A stretch of 64,000 nucleotides of DNA from Phaeosaccion multiseriatum (taxonomy: Eukaryota > Ochrophyta, other classes). The position numbers and the translations under genes were made by a program. The DNA is taken from the NCBI GenBank assembly GCA_965112735.1, contig OZ218959.1, forward strand, positions 1,364,001 through 1,428,000, written 5' to 3'. Shown in pieces: positions 21,382 to 31,910 of this stretch. Position 1 is the first letter of the stretch; every line of letters starts with the position of its first letter. The notes beneath the pieces are model-generated. The model was not told the DNA's origin. It searched no databases and saw only the letters and a program-made list of their open reading frames with translations.

Positions 21382-24300
21382 TCTTTGAGTCAGGCAAGAG
21401 CCACAAGACGGTGGCCACAGTGTTCCAGATGCTGCGAACGCTGTGCCAAGTGCTGAACGGAGGGCTTGATGACTTCATGAATGGCCTCCTCGCCAACGTA
21501 GGGAGGTCAGTCACTGCAAGGGAGGAGGAGGAGGAGGAGGAGGAGGAGGAGGAGGAGGGTGACAGCTTGGAAGTATAAGGAGAGGGAGAGACTACCTGAA
21601 AGAGGAGGGGAAGAGAAGAGACAGAAACTGAGAACACGCGCACGAACACACTCAAATAGAGGACACACACACACACACAACACATAAACCCCCCCGAAAC
21701 AGGTCGCTGCAGGACCGAAATCACACACTGAAGCTCGAGGCGCTGCAGTTTCTGCGCCTTGCCATGGACCTGCACCCACCACGCGTGTTCCACCCCTCGG
21801 CCAGTAAGCTGGTGGAGCTCGTGACGGCATGTGTGGCTGAGGATTGGTACAAGATCATTGCCGAGGCGTTGCGCTGCGTGGGCTCTCTCGTGCATGTCAT
21901 TTGTCCGAGACCGGCTCTGACGGCTGCTGCGGCTGCGGCTGCGGCTGGCGGCGGTGGTGGTAGTGGTGGTAGAGGTGGTGACGTGGTGATGCCGCCTCCT
22001 GTGCCCGGTAGTGAAGGAGGCAGAGGCGGAGGAGGGGAGGATACGAGTGGAGAGCCCTTTGACTACAGCCCTTACGTCAAGCCGCTGTATGATGCGGTCT
22101 TGCCTCGACTAAGTGCGCATGATATCGACCAGGAGATTAAGGAGTGTGCCATCAACACCATGGGGCTGTTGTTGGCGCACATGGGAGACCAGTTAGGTAG
22201 GTGTATTACGTGTGTTCTGTCAGTCCGTTGGTTAGTCATTCAGTCAATCAAAATCACAGTGCAGGTGGAGGGAGGGAGGGAGGAAGGAGAGGAGGGTGGG
22301 GGCTGTGTGTCAAGTGTCAGGACATACAGAGTGACAGGACGTGTCAGGACGGAGAGAGAGTCACCAACGTGGAGCAGTACTCGTTTGCCTACCCTGCCCT
22401 ACCCTGCCCTACCCTGCCGTGCCCTGCACAGCGATTTCCACCCGTCCCCCTTCCCCACCCCCCACACCCTCCCCCCCCCCCCTTACCACCCCGACCCATT
22501 GACGTACTAACCACCCGTTGACGTACTAACCACCCATTGACGTACTAACCACCCATTGACGTACTAACCACCCATTGACGTACTAACCACCCACCCAACA
22601 CAGAGGCCGAGCTCCCCACGGTGCTTGAGCTTCTCATGGATCGTCTGCGCAACGAAATCACTCGCATGGCCACTCTCAAGACCCTCGCTTTGGTGTCGCA
22701 GAGCCCTTTGCGCATCGACCTTGGGTCCGTGTTGAATGACAGTGTCAAGGAGCTGGCCTACTTCCTGAGGCAGCAGAGCAGACCGCTCAAGCAGACCACG
22801 CTGCAGAGCCTCATCGCTCTCGTCGCCAGCAACGCGAAGCAGATGGACGGTGAGGCTAGTGGGGGGTGTAGTAAGTCAATGGGTGGGGGGTGGGTGGGTG
22901 AGGTGGCGAGAGTGGGGTGGGGGGGGGTGGGGGGTGCGTGTGTGGAGGTGGCGTGTGGTGGTGGGGAGGGTGGTGGCTGGGGAAGGGAAGGAGGGGAGGG
23001 AGGAGGGGCAAGTGAGTGATGGAAGGTGAGCCTCTCATGACGAGGCAAGGCCTAAGCTCTCCATTCATTCGTGTCCTGGCCAGGCTCATCGGGCATAAGT
23101 ATCTCTCATCTGACTTCCCCCTTGCTCCTCCTTCTCCTCCTCCTCCTCCTCCTCCTCCTCCTCCTCCTCCTCCTCCTTCTCCTCCTTCTCCTCCTTCTCC
23201 TCCTCCTCCTTCTCCTCCTCCTCCTCCTCCTCCTCCTCCTCCTCCTCTCTTGTCCTTTCTCCTCCTCCTCCTCCTCCTCCTCTCCTCCTCCTCCTCCTCC
23301 TCCTCATCCTCCTCCTCCTCCTCCTCCTCCTTCTCCTCCTTCTCCTCCTCCTCCTCCTCCTCCTCCTCCTCCTCCTCTCTTGTCCTTTCTCCTCCTCCTC
23401 CTCCTCCTCCTCCTCCTCTCTTGTCCTTTCTCCTGCTCCTCTCCTCCACCGGCGGCCCCTCTCTGTCCACTATCACCCTCACTTCTCCTCCTTCACGCTC
23501 CCTCTATTCAACCCCCCATCCACTGCCATCCTCATCCCCCCAACCCCAACACACACACATACACACATACACCCACACACATATATGTACACACACACAC
23601 ATACACACATACACCCACACACATATATGTACACACACACACTTACACACATACACCCACACACATATATGTACACACACACACATACACACATACACCC
23701 ACACACATATATGTACACACACACACACACACACGCAGAGGAGCTGTTCTCCCTGGTACTGCACGAGGCATCTTCGCTGGTCATCGACTCCGACCTCCAC
23801 CTTGCTCACCTCTCTCTGCGCCTCACCAGCGAGGTGCTAGCGGTGGCCACCGCAGTGAGCCCCACTCTCAAGAAGGATGTCATGCCACGCTGCTTCGATC
23901 TGGCGGCGAGTCCGTTGCTCCAGGGCCTTGCGTTAGGCTCTCTGCTCAACTTGTTTGAAGGCGTGGTGGTGATGGGGGCGGAGGGGCTTGGGTTTGAGGA
24001 GTTGTTGAAGGAACTGCAGCGGACGGTGGAGGAGGGTGGAGGGCACTTGCCGAAGCAGGCCATTGGGAATATCGCCAAATGTATGGCGGTGCTCTGCAGT
24101 AAGGCGGAGGAGGTGAGTGGGAGGGAGGGAAGAAAGAATGGGGAGAGGGGAGAAGTGGACTTTTCACCCTATATGCTACAACATATACCCTCTACCTTAT
24201 ACCCCATACCCTATACCCCATGCTCTATACTCTATACCCTATATCCTTTGTCATATAACCTATACCCTATACCCTGTACCATATTCCGTACCCCATATAC

Positions 24301-27300
24301 CCTATACCCTGTACCCCATACTCTATGCCCTATACCTTTAACCATAAAACCTATACCCTATACAAACCTATACCCTATACCCTGTACCATATACCGTATA
24401 CCATATACCATATACCCTATACCCTTTACCCTTTCCCCCCCCATTAACCCTATACCCTATACCATATACCCTATACCATGTATCCTATACCATGTACAAC
24501 CCTATTCCCTATGCCTGACCTATACCCCATACTCTATACCCTACACCCTGTACCCTATGCCCACCCCAAGGCCCAGCGGTCTCAGTCTGTGGCAGCCTTT
24601 GTATCCGACATGCGCGGGGATAACGCCGCCAAGAAACACCTCGCATTGCTTGTGATAGGGGAGCTAGGCAGGCACTCAGACCTGTCCGGGGTTGGGGACC
24701 TTCAGACCATCATATTGGGCACCTTCGACAGCGACAGCGGTAAGCAGTTGGTGATACAGCGCCAACAGTTGGGCGATAGATGGCCTACACTCCCCACCCA
24801 CCTAAGCCCCCGGTCATTCACTCACTCACTCACCCACCCGCCCACGCACTCTTGTTCCATTCCATTTCCCATCCTATGATCGCAACAAACAAACATGACA
24901 AACAAAACCACACGCACACAAACACAACAAACACAACGCTCACAGGGGAGGAGATGAAGACGGCAGCAGCCTATGCCCTTGGCCACATGGCAGTCGGAAA
25001 CATGTCTCTACTCAGCCCTGTCATCCTCACCGCCCTGAGCGGTCCTCGGCACCAGTACCTCCTCCTCTCGGCCGTGAAGGAAGTCATTCAGTGCCACCAG
25101 GACCAAGCCGACGTGTTTGATCCATACATGGAGCAAGTGCTGCCCCACATCTTCCGCCACACGGAAGGGGCCGAGGAGGTGCGTGCGGGGTGAGCTGCGA
25201 GAGGAGGGAAAGCCGAGAGTCCAAGAGAAGGGAAGGAAGGAAGGAAGGAAGGAAGGAAGAAGGAAGGAGGAAGGGAGGGAGGGAGGGAGGGAAGTTGATG
25301 TCAGTGTGAAGTATACTGACCTTTAACAACCAACAACCCCCCCCTCCCTCTCCATGGTAGGTGTAAGACTGCATCTGTACCCCTCAACCCCTGCCTCCCT
25401 CCCTCTTCCTCACGTCCCCCTCCTACGCACACCCTCCCCCCCCTCCCACCACCCCGTACCTTTAACAACCAACAACCCCCCTCCCTCCCTCCCACACACG
25501 CCCTCAGGGTGTGCGCAACATGGTAGCCGAGTGCCTCGGTGTGCTCGTGACCATGCGCCCCGAGCGAATCATTCCCAAGCTGCTGAAGCTGGCGGAGGGG
25601 GAGAGCGAGGGCGGGCAGGAGAAGGGGCCCCTCACACGTTGGACAATCGCCACAGGTGGGTTGGGGGGTTACTGGTGGGGTGGTGTAGGTGGGTGGGTGG
25701 TTGGGTGGGTGGTTGGGTGGATGGGTGGGTGGTTGGTAGGTCTTTTGGGTGGTTGGGTGGTTGGTTGGTTGGTTGGTTGATTGGTTGTTTGGTTGGTGGT
25801 TTGGTTGGGTAGTTGGTTGGTTAGTTGGTTGGTTGGTTGGTTCGTTGGTTGTGGATTGGTTGGTTAGAGCTGGGTTTGTGGTTGTGGGTTGGTTGGTTGG
25901 AGCTGGGGTTGTGCGTATGTGTGTCGGTGTACATACATGTGGATGTGTGCGGACCGCCTGCTGCAGCAAAGTTTAATTTATGTTTTGAAACGCCTCCCCT
26001 CCCCTCCCCTCCCCTCCCCTCCCCTCCCCTCCCGTCGCCCCCCTCCAACAGCTCTCAAGTACACCATGACGGGTGCCGCTCCTTGCGACGCCCTCCAGCC
26101 CTACATGCCGTCCTTCCTCTCCATGCTCAAGGACTCCGATCTTGACGTTCGCAAGGCCGCCCTGCTCATGGTCAATGCCGCCATTCATTATCAGCCACAT
26201 CTATTGGCAGAGCTGCTGCAGGTGAAAGACGAGACGCAAGGGAATGGCACCGCCCTCCTCCCTCTTTCTCTCCCTGTCCCTCTCCTTCTCCCTCTCTTGC
26301 TCTGTTTCTCTTTCTCTCTTCTCCCTCACTTCTGTCACGATGTCACTCTCCCCTCTCTGCTCTCTCTCTCCCTCCTCTCTCTCTCGTGTGTAACTCCCAT
26401 TCCCCACCTCTCTCCCCTCTCCCCCTCCTTACGCACCCCTTGCTCCTCCCCTCCCCTCCTCTCCTCTCCTCCCCTCACCTCTGCAATATATATATATATA
26501 TAATATATATATTATATATATATACAGGACCTCATTGTGCCGGAGCTGTTCACCACCATCGAGCTCAAGCTGGAGAGGGTCGTCGACTTGGGACCTTTCA
26601 AGCACAAAGTAAGGGAGCAAGAGGCGTATGGTTATGTGCGTGTGTTTGGGGGGAGGTGTAGGTGTGTTTGGGAGGGGGCCGGGGATGTGGGGCAATGAAG
26701 TGACCACCCTTCTCCAACCTCGCCAATGTACTGCATTCAAACCCCCTCCCCTCTCCACATCTCCTCTCCCCTCTCATCCTCTCGTTCCATCTACCCTCTA
26801 CTCCCCTCCCCTCCCCCCCCTCAGGTTGATGACGGTGAGCCCCTCCGCAAGGCCGCTCTGGCGTGTGTGGACACCATCATCGACACATGTCCTCAGCGCC
26901 TCGACATGGGTGCGCTCTTACCCCACCTCGGCAGGGGCCTCGCTGACTCCAAGTCTGACGTGCAGATCATCTGCCATCAGATACTCTCCAAGGTAAGTCA
27001 TTATGAGGACGCCGCCGTGCATACGTCACTGGCTTCCACTCCACTGTACGTCATTCTTATTCTTATGCGTCACTCATTCGTCCCCGCGTCGTACGTCAAT
27101 GCTCATACGTCACGGTCATGCGTCACGAGTACGTTCGCCCAGCTCTTCCTTCCTTCCTTAGCCTTGCCTTGCCTTGTCTGCCTGTCTGCCTGCCTGCCAG
27201 CCAATCTTGCCTCAACCCCCCCCCCCTCCCCCTCCTCCTCCTCCTCCTCCTCCTCCTCCTCCTTCTCCTCCTTCTCATCCCTCCCCCTCACCTTCTCCCC

Positions 27301-27852
27301 GTCCTTCCCCTCCTCCCTCCCACCCCCCCCATCCACAACCCCACCATACCGTGACAGGTGTGCGACTACTCCCCTGGAGCCGTCCTTTCTCAACTCGACA
27401 TCCTGTTGGAGCCGCTCGACAAGACCATCAACAAACAGATAAAGGACACACAGGTTGGTACAAGCTTGCAGTTACAGGCAGTTACAGGTAGAGCGTACAG
27501 TTTCCAATGCTGAACCAACCACTCTCATGCTTTTTCTTGGGTTTTTTTGCCCTGATCACACAAGACCTGATCAATTTCCGACCCAATGCGCTGAGTAAAA
27601 TAACAACCATTAACGATCTTACGCCTCTTACGCCCTGTATGCTACCTCAAAAATATATGTCAATGATACCAACAGGTTGGCACGGAGGTGGAACGCGCCA
27701 ACGACTTGATCCGCTCTGCCCTGCGCTGCCTGGTGTCTGTGTCTCGCATCGATGACGTTGAGGCTCACCCTAACTTCGCCATGTCGATGGAGCGCATCAC
27801 GAGGAAGGACAAGCTCAAGAATATGCTCGCTGCCATTACGCAAGACGCCTGA
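15939..27852 (+). CDS. CAND1: CAND1, cullin-associated NEDD8-dissociated protein 1
   Basis: Exons: 15939-16040, 16247-16460, 17102-17156, 17557-17724, 18000-18150, 18460-18609, 18791-18868, 19269-19424, 20001-20077, 20238-20341, 20577-20659, 21010-21094, 21394-21505, 21703-22196, 22604-22849, 23739-24112, 24571-24739, 24946-25178, 25508-25655, 26052-26221, 26528-26608, 26825-26992, 27358-27453, 27676-27852. Total 3891 nt, 1296 residues (about 1230 in animals). HEAT repeats run throughout. Diagnostic segments seen: a [16 protein letters not shown] start, IKCLG in exon 2, YDPNYSY then a long acidic run in exon 8, [10 protein letters not shown] in exon 10, RLRNEITRM in exon 15, NMVAECLG in exon 19, [11 protein letters not shown] across exons 21-22. 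CAND1 binds unneddylated cullin-RBX1 and exchanges substrate receptors of SCF-type ubiquitin ligases. Exon 14 carries an Ala/Gly-rich insert of about 40 residues absent from animal CAND1. The start is the first ATG in a frame matching the family N-terminus. Confidence 0.97.
16461..16770 (+). repeat. GTGA array starting at donor, CAND1
   Basis: About 75 GTGA units with few variants. The first is the real donor GTGAGT of exon 16247-16460. Confidence 0.95.
17310..17545 (+). repeat. ACCTACGT / CCTA repeats, CAND1 intron
   Basis: Tetranucleotide ACCT units with ACGT variants, upstream of the acceptor at 17556. Confidence 0.9.
17726..17865 (+). repeat. GAGAGGGGA purine tract after donor, CAND1
   Basis: Purine tract beginning at the donor of exon 17557-17724; the same intron ends in a C/CT-rich tract at 17930-17998. 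Confidence 0.9.
18156..18376 (+). repeat. GGTATGGTGT and TATCGAtgTTGTGTGT repeats
   Basis: Short GGTATGGTGT units, then about nine units built on TCGATGTTGTGTGTCG with ATATCGAT palindromes. Confidence 0.85.
19560..19825 (+). repeat. 37-bp array carrying donor-like GGCTGGAAGGT
   Basis: About seven copies of a 37-bp unit containing TCTCTGGCTGGAAGGTGTCT. GGCTGGAAG-GT repeats the real exon-intron junction at 19424/19425. CTCACT and CT repeats lie at 19434-19485. Confidence 0.92.
20681..20890 (+). repeat. AGG then TAG/AGT trinucleotide repeats
   Basis: AGG array, then AGT array with GCA variants, in the CAND1 intron after 20659. Confidence 0.95.
22505..22587 (+). repeat. Five-copy 19-bp repeat containing TACTAAC
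   Basis: TACTAAC occurs at 22505, 22524, 22543, 22562 and 22581 in a 19-bp unit (ACCCATTGACGTACTAACC). The array ends 16 bp before the acceptor AG at 22602-22603 of a CAND1 exon. Confidence 0.95.
23125..23445 (+). repeat. CCT trinucleotide repeat
   Basis: CCT array with CTT variants and a repeated TCTCTTGTCCTTT interruption, in a CAND1 intron. Confidence 0.95.
23550..23735 (+). repeat. 42-bp CA-rich minisatellite
   Basis: Four copies, each ending ACACATATATGTACAC, leading directly to the acceptor at 23738. Confidence 0.92.
24165..24565 (+). repeat. TATACCC repeat, CAND1 intron
   Basis: About 400 bp of degenerate TATACCC (G strand TATAGGG) with TACCCCATA and CTGTACC variants. Confidence 0.92.
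25680..25870 (+). repeat. GGTT / GGGT repeat after donor
   Basis: GGTGGTT units following the donor of CAND1 exon 25508-25655. Confidence 0.92.
26485..26525 (+). repeat. TA repeat forming hairpin at acceptor
   Basis: Self-complementary TA arms with TAAT and ATTA breaks, ending in the acceptor ATACAG at 26527. Confidence 0.85.
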
Positions 27853-29396
27853 TTGCTGCTAAGGCTAAGGCTAAGCTGACGTCCATCGGTCATATGCTTC
27901 CTGACGGACTGACTGAGTCATTGTTTAGGCCTGAGCTGATGAAGGAAGGCATGCGTGAGTGAGGCCGAAAGCTTGCTTTTGCTCGCAGCCATCACGATAA
28001 GATAGAGGCCTTGAGTGAGTCAGACTTGGGCCTGGGCTGACTGAGTCATTCATGCCTTACTGAGCTGGCGGAGTTGACTGTTGAGTTGATTGATTGATGA
28101 GGTAGGGAGGTAGGGAGGAAGGGGCGAAGGGAGGGAGGGAGTGGGGGAGATGGAGAGAGAAGTACGCAAGAGTTGGAAGGGGGAAGACGTGGAGAGAGCC
28201 AAGGCAATCAGCCCAAAGGGAGCGAGGCACAGAGTAGGACGGGAGGAGAGGGGAGGAGAGGGGAGCGGGACCGGCTCGGCTCGGCATGCGCCAAAAGGAA
28301 TGGCGTGTAACCGTTATGTCAACGAACGGCCCTTCGGTTCTTGACAAGAGGAGCCCTGAGGCCGCAGGAGGAGGAGGGGAAATTTGTTGACTTAAAGGAG
28401 TTCACCGAAGTGTTACGTATTAATGAGGAGGGTGTTGCGATGGAAAGTACGTTCATCTCATTATCACAGCAAATGGAAAGACCTTGATGATGTATTTGTT
28501 GGCAAATAATCGCAGCAATTGGGATTTAAGATTTAAAAATCGAAAGAGGGGGGGGTAATTCCTTCAGGCCGGATCTGTTCTCCCTCTCGTGCCCTCATTC
28601 TTGCGCCCTTCTGAATAGGGTCAAACATGTCTTTGTTACGAAGGAAGGAGTTCTTTCCCAAGGCAACGGGTGTGTGTGTGTGTGTGTGTGTGCGTGGGGT
28701 GGTGGAGGAAGTGCTCACTGACTTACTGTCGCTGGCTCTGGGAGGTGAGAGAGGGAAGGCAGCGGCATGGCAGCGGCGAAGGATCGGTTAAGGAGCGATG
28801 GAGCAGAGCGGCAGAAGGCAAGGAGTGTGTGGGAATGGGTGTGTGTGTGTGTGTGTGTGTAGAGTGGCGAGCGAATGATACCCTACCTCTATGCAGACCC
28901 ACTCAAACCAACCAATCCATCAAAATCCTCTCTCTTTCCCATTATTATTACAATACCAGTATACAGACAAAAATGAGAGAGTACATGAGCGTATCCGGTC
29001 TCTCTCTCACACACACACACACCCTTTCTCTCTATTCTCGCTCTCCCCCTTCTCTCTCGCTCCCTCCCTCGCCTGCCTTGTCAGCCTCACTTGCCATCAC
29101 CCCTCTACCGCTGTTGAGGTTGCAGGCCGGCCGGCTGGCTGCCGACTGCCTATTCTTCGTGTGGGGTGGGTGCGTGCCAAGCAAGCCTCGGGAAGGGAGG
29201 GACAGGGAAAGCAACTTGGGAGGAGGCGGAGGAGGAGGAGGAGGAGGAGGGGCGAAGGGAACTTGAACCTCATCCACCAAGGAGTAAGTGTGTTCTCATT
29301 CCACCCCCCCTACATCCTCTTCTTACGCTTTTGTTCCTGCCCCTCCCTTCTCCTCGAGTGAGTCCTCTTGAACCCCCTCATCGCCCCCTCCTAACC
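27853..29396. other. Convergent spacer, CAND1 / ABC transporter
   Basis: Both genes end here, so it must contain two 3' untranslated regions and polyadenylation signals. Short repeats follow the CAND1 stop: TAAGGC in tandem, and CTGACTGAGTCATT at about 27910 and 28038. GT-rich tracts occur at 28669-28695 and 28841-28860 and a GGA tract at 29221-29250. I see no supported coding exon. Confidence 0.5.
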
Positions 29397-31866
29397 CTAA
29401 GAGGAAGACGAAGGTGAAGACGGAGACGAAGAAGACGACATGGAGGTCATAGACGTCGACGTCGAAGAAGCAGCAGCAGCAGCAGCACCAGCACCAGCAG
29501 CAGCACCAGCGCCAGTTGGTGATACACCAGTTGGTGATACAGCAGCAGCAGCAGGAGGAGGAGGAGGAGGGCTGCCACTGAGTTGCCTGGCCACCAAGGA
29601 AGCATACTCCCCGCCTCTCTCCAGCAGCTCCTCATGCCTGCCCTGTTCCACTGCCATCCCGTCCCTCACCACCACAATGAGATCGGCCCCCTTGACAGTG
29701 GACAGGCGGTGTGCGATGACCAAGACCGTCATGTCTTTCTGGGCAATCATGCGGTCAATCGCCCCTTGCACGGCTTTGGGGTGATTGGGGGTGACGGTTT
29801 GAGTTGGGGCGTTGCGTGATGTTTGTTGTTGTTGTTGGTGGTGGTGGTGGTGGAAAGACAGGCAGGCAAACAGGCAAGCAGGCAAGCAGGCAAGCAGGCA
29901 AGCAGACAGGCAGGCAGGTAGGTAGGCAAGAGGCAAAGACGCAGGGGGGCGGAGGGAGGGGGGTGGGGCGTGAGGAGGTAGGAGCACCAGCAGTTGGTGA
30001 TACAGGCGGACACAGGTCTCCACAGGGCCAGACAGAGCGTTGTTGTTGCTCAAGGCTCTCGAGCACACCACCAACCACAGCGCCACAGCAGCACGAGGGC
30101 TCTTCACTACGCAACAATAGCAACAGCGACACTATCGGACGCTGTCCTGGCCTGCTTCGCTCCCTCTCTCTCCACCTCTCGCTCCCTCCACCCCTCTCTC
30201 CCCTCTTTCCCCTCCCTCCCTCTCTGACCTGCTTCGCTCTCTGAGTCCAGCGCAGAGGTTGCCTCATCGAGCATCAGGACCTTCGGATGCCGTACGAGGG
30301 CCCTCGCGATCTGTGTCACACACACGGATACACACACACAAACACACACGGACACACACACACACGCACGCACGCAGCAAAAGCAAAGCCAGCGTTAGAC
30401 AGGGTGACGGCACATCAAGAACACATCAAGAACACATCAAGAACACATCAAGAATAAGAAGAGAAGAGGGGATTGCGGGGCAGCGAAGCACATCAATTCA
30501 TCGCATTCGCAGGGAAAGGGCATATGGGGGGCGAGGCTTGAGCTATGCCCACCTAACCCAACTACTACTACCTACCCACCTAACCACAACTACTACTACC
30601 TACCCACCTAACCCCAACTACTACTACCTACCCACCTAACCCCAACTACTACTACCTACCCACCTAACCCCAACTACTACTACCTACCCACCTAACCCCA
30701 ACTACTACTACCTACCCACCTAACCACAACTACTACTACCTACCCACCTAACCCCAACTACTACTACCTACCCACCTAACCCCAACTACTACTACCTACC
30801 CACCTAACCCCAACTACTACTACCTACCCACCTAACCCCAACTACTACTACCTACCCACCTAACCCCAACTACTACTACCTACCCACCTAACCCCAACTA
30901 CTACTACCTACCCACCTAACCCCAACTACTACTACCTACCCACCAACCCACCCACCGACCCATCCATCCATTCACCCATCCTCCCTCCCTCCCTCCCTCC
31001 CTCCCTCCCTCCCTCCCTCCCTCCACCCCATCCACTAACCGCAATGCGCTGCTTCTGACCGCCGCTCATCTGCACTCCTCGCTCCCCCACCTCCGTGTCG
31101 TACCCCTCGGGGAGACCGCTGTAGAGAGGGACGGAGGGCATTGGGGGGGGGGGGGGAGGGGGAGATGGAGGAGGGAGGGAGGGAGGGAGGGAGGGGAGGG
31201 GAGGGAGGGATGGATGGGAGGGAGGGATGGAGGAAGGGAGGGAGGGATGGATGGGAGGGAGGGATGGATGGGAGGGATGGATGGGAGGGAGGGACGGAGG
31301 GAGCGTGGGAGGGAAGGAGGGATGGAGGGATGGGAGGGAGGGAAGGAGGGATGGAGGGATGGGAGGGAGGGATGGATGGAGCGAGTGAGAGCCGTGAGGC
31401 GTGATAAGATAGAGAGACAGAGGCAGAGACGGCGCCTTCCTTTCCCACGCCCTCACACACACACACACACGCCCTCCCACAAACCACCCACCCATCCATC
31501 CGTTGACTCACTACCTACCTGATGAAGTGGTGTGCGTTGGCGAGCCTGGCTGCCGACTCAATGTCCTCCATGCTCGGCTCCTGTTCAGTTTCAGTTGGAG
31601 TCCGAGTTGTGAGTTCTAAGCATGCGGTATGGATGTCCACACTCCGACATCCAATACAAACTCTCAGAGCATGAAGGACACGCACAAAGAAACATACACA
31701 CACTCACACACATACACGCACACACATACACACATGCGCACACACACACACACACACACATGCACACACACATGCACACACGCGTACACACACACGCACA
31801 CACGCACACATACACGCACACACACACACGCACACGCACACGCACACACGCACGCGCGCGCACTCA

Positions 31867-31910
<44 letters not shown>

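Noticed and set aside
28670-29361. ORFs in the CAND1/ABC spacer
   Set aside because: They consist of GT, CT and GGA repeat translations with no consistent third-position bias and no family resemblance.
30544-30946. 28-bp direct repeats resembling a CRISPR array
   Set aside because: The units are directly abutting with no unique spacers, inside an intron of a eukaryotic gene, and no cas genes are present. It is a minisatellite.
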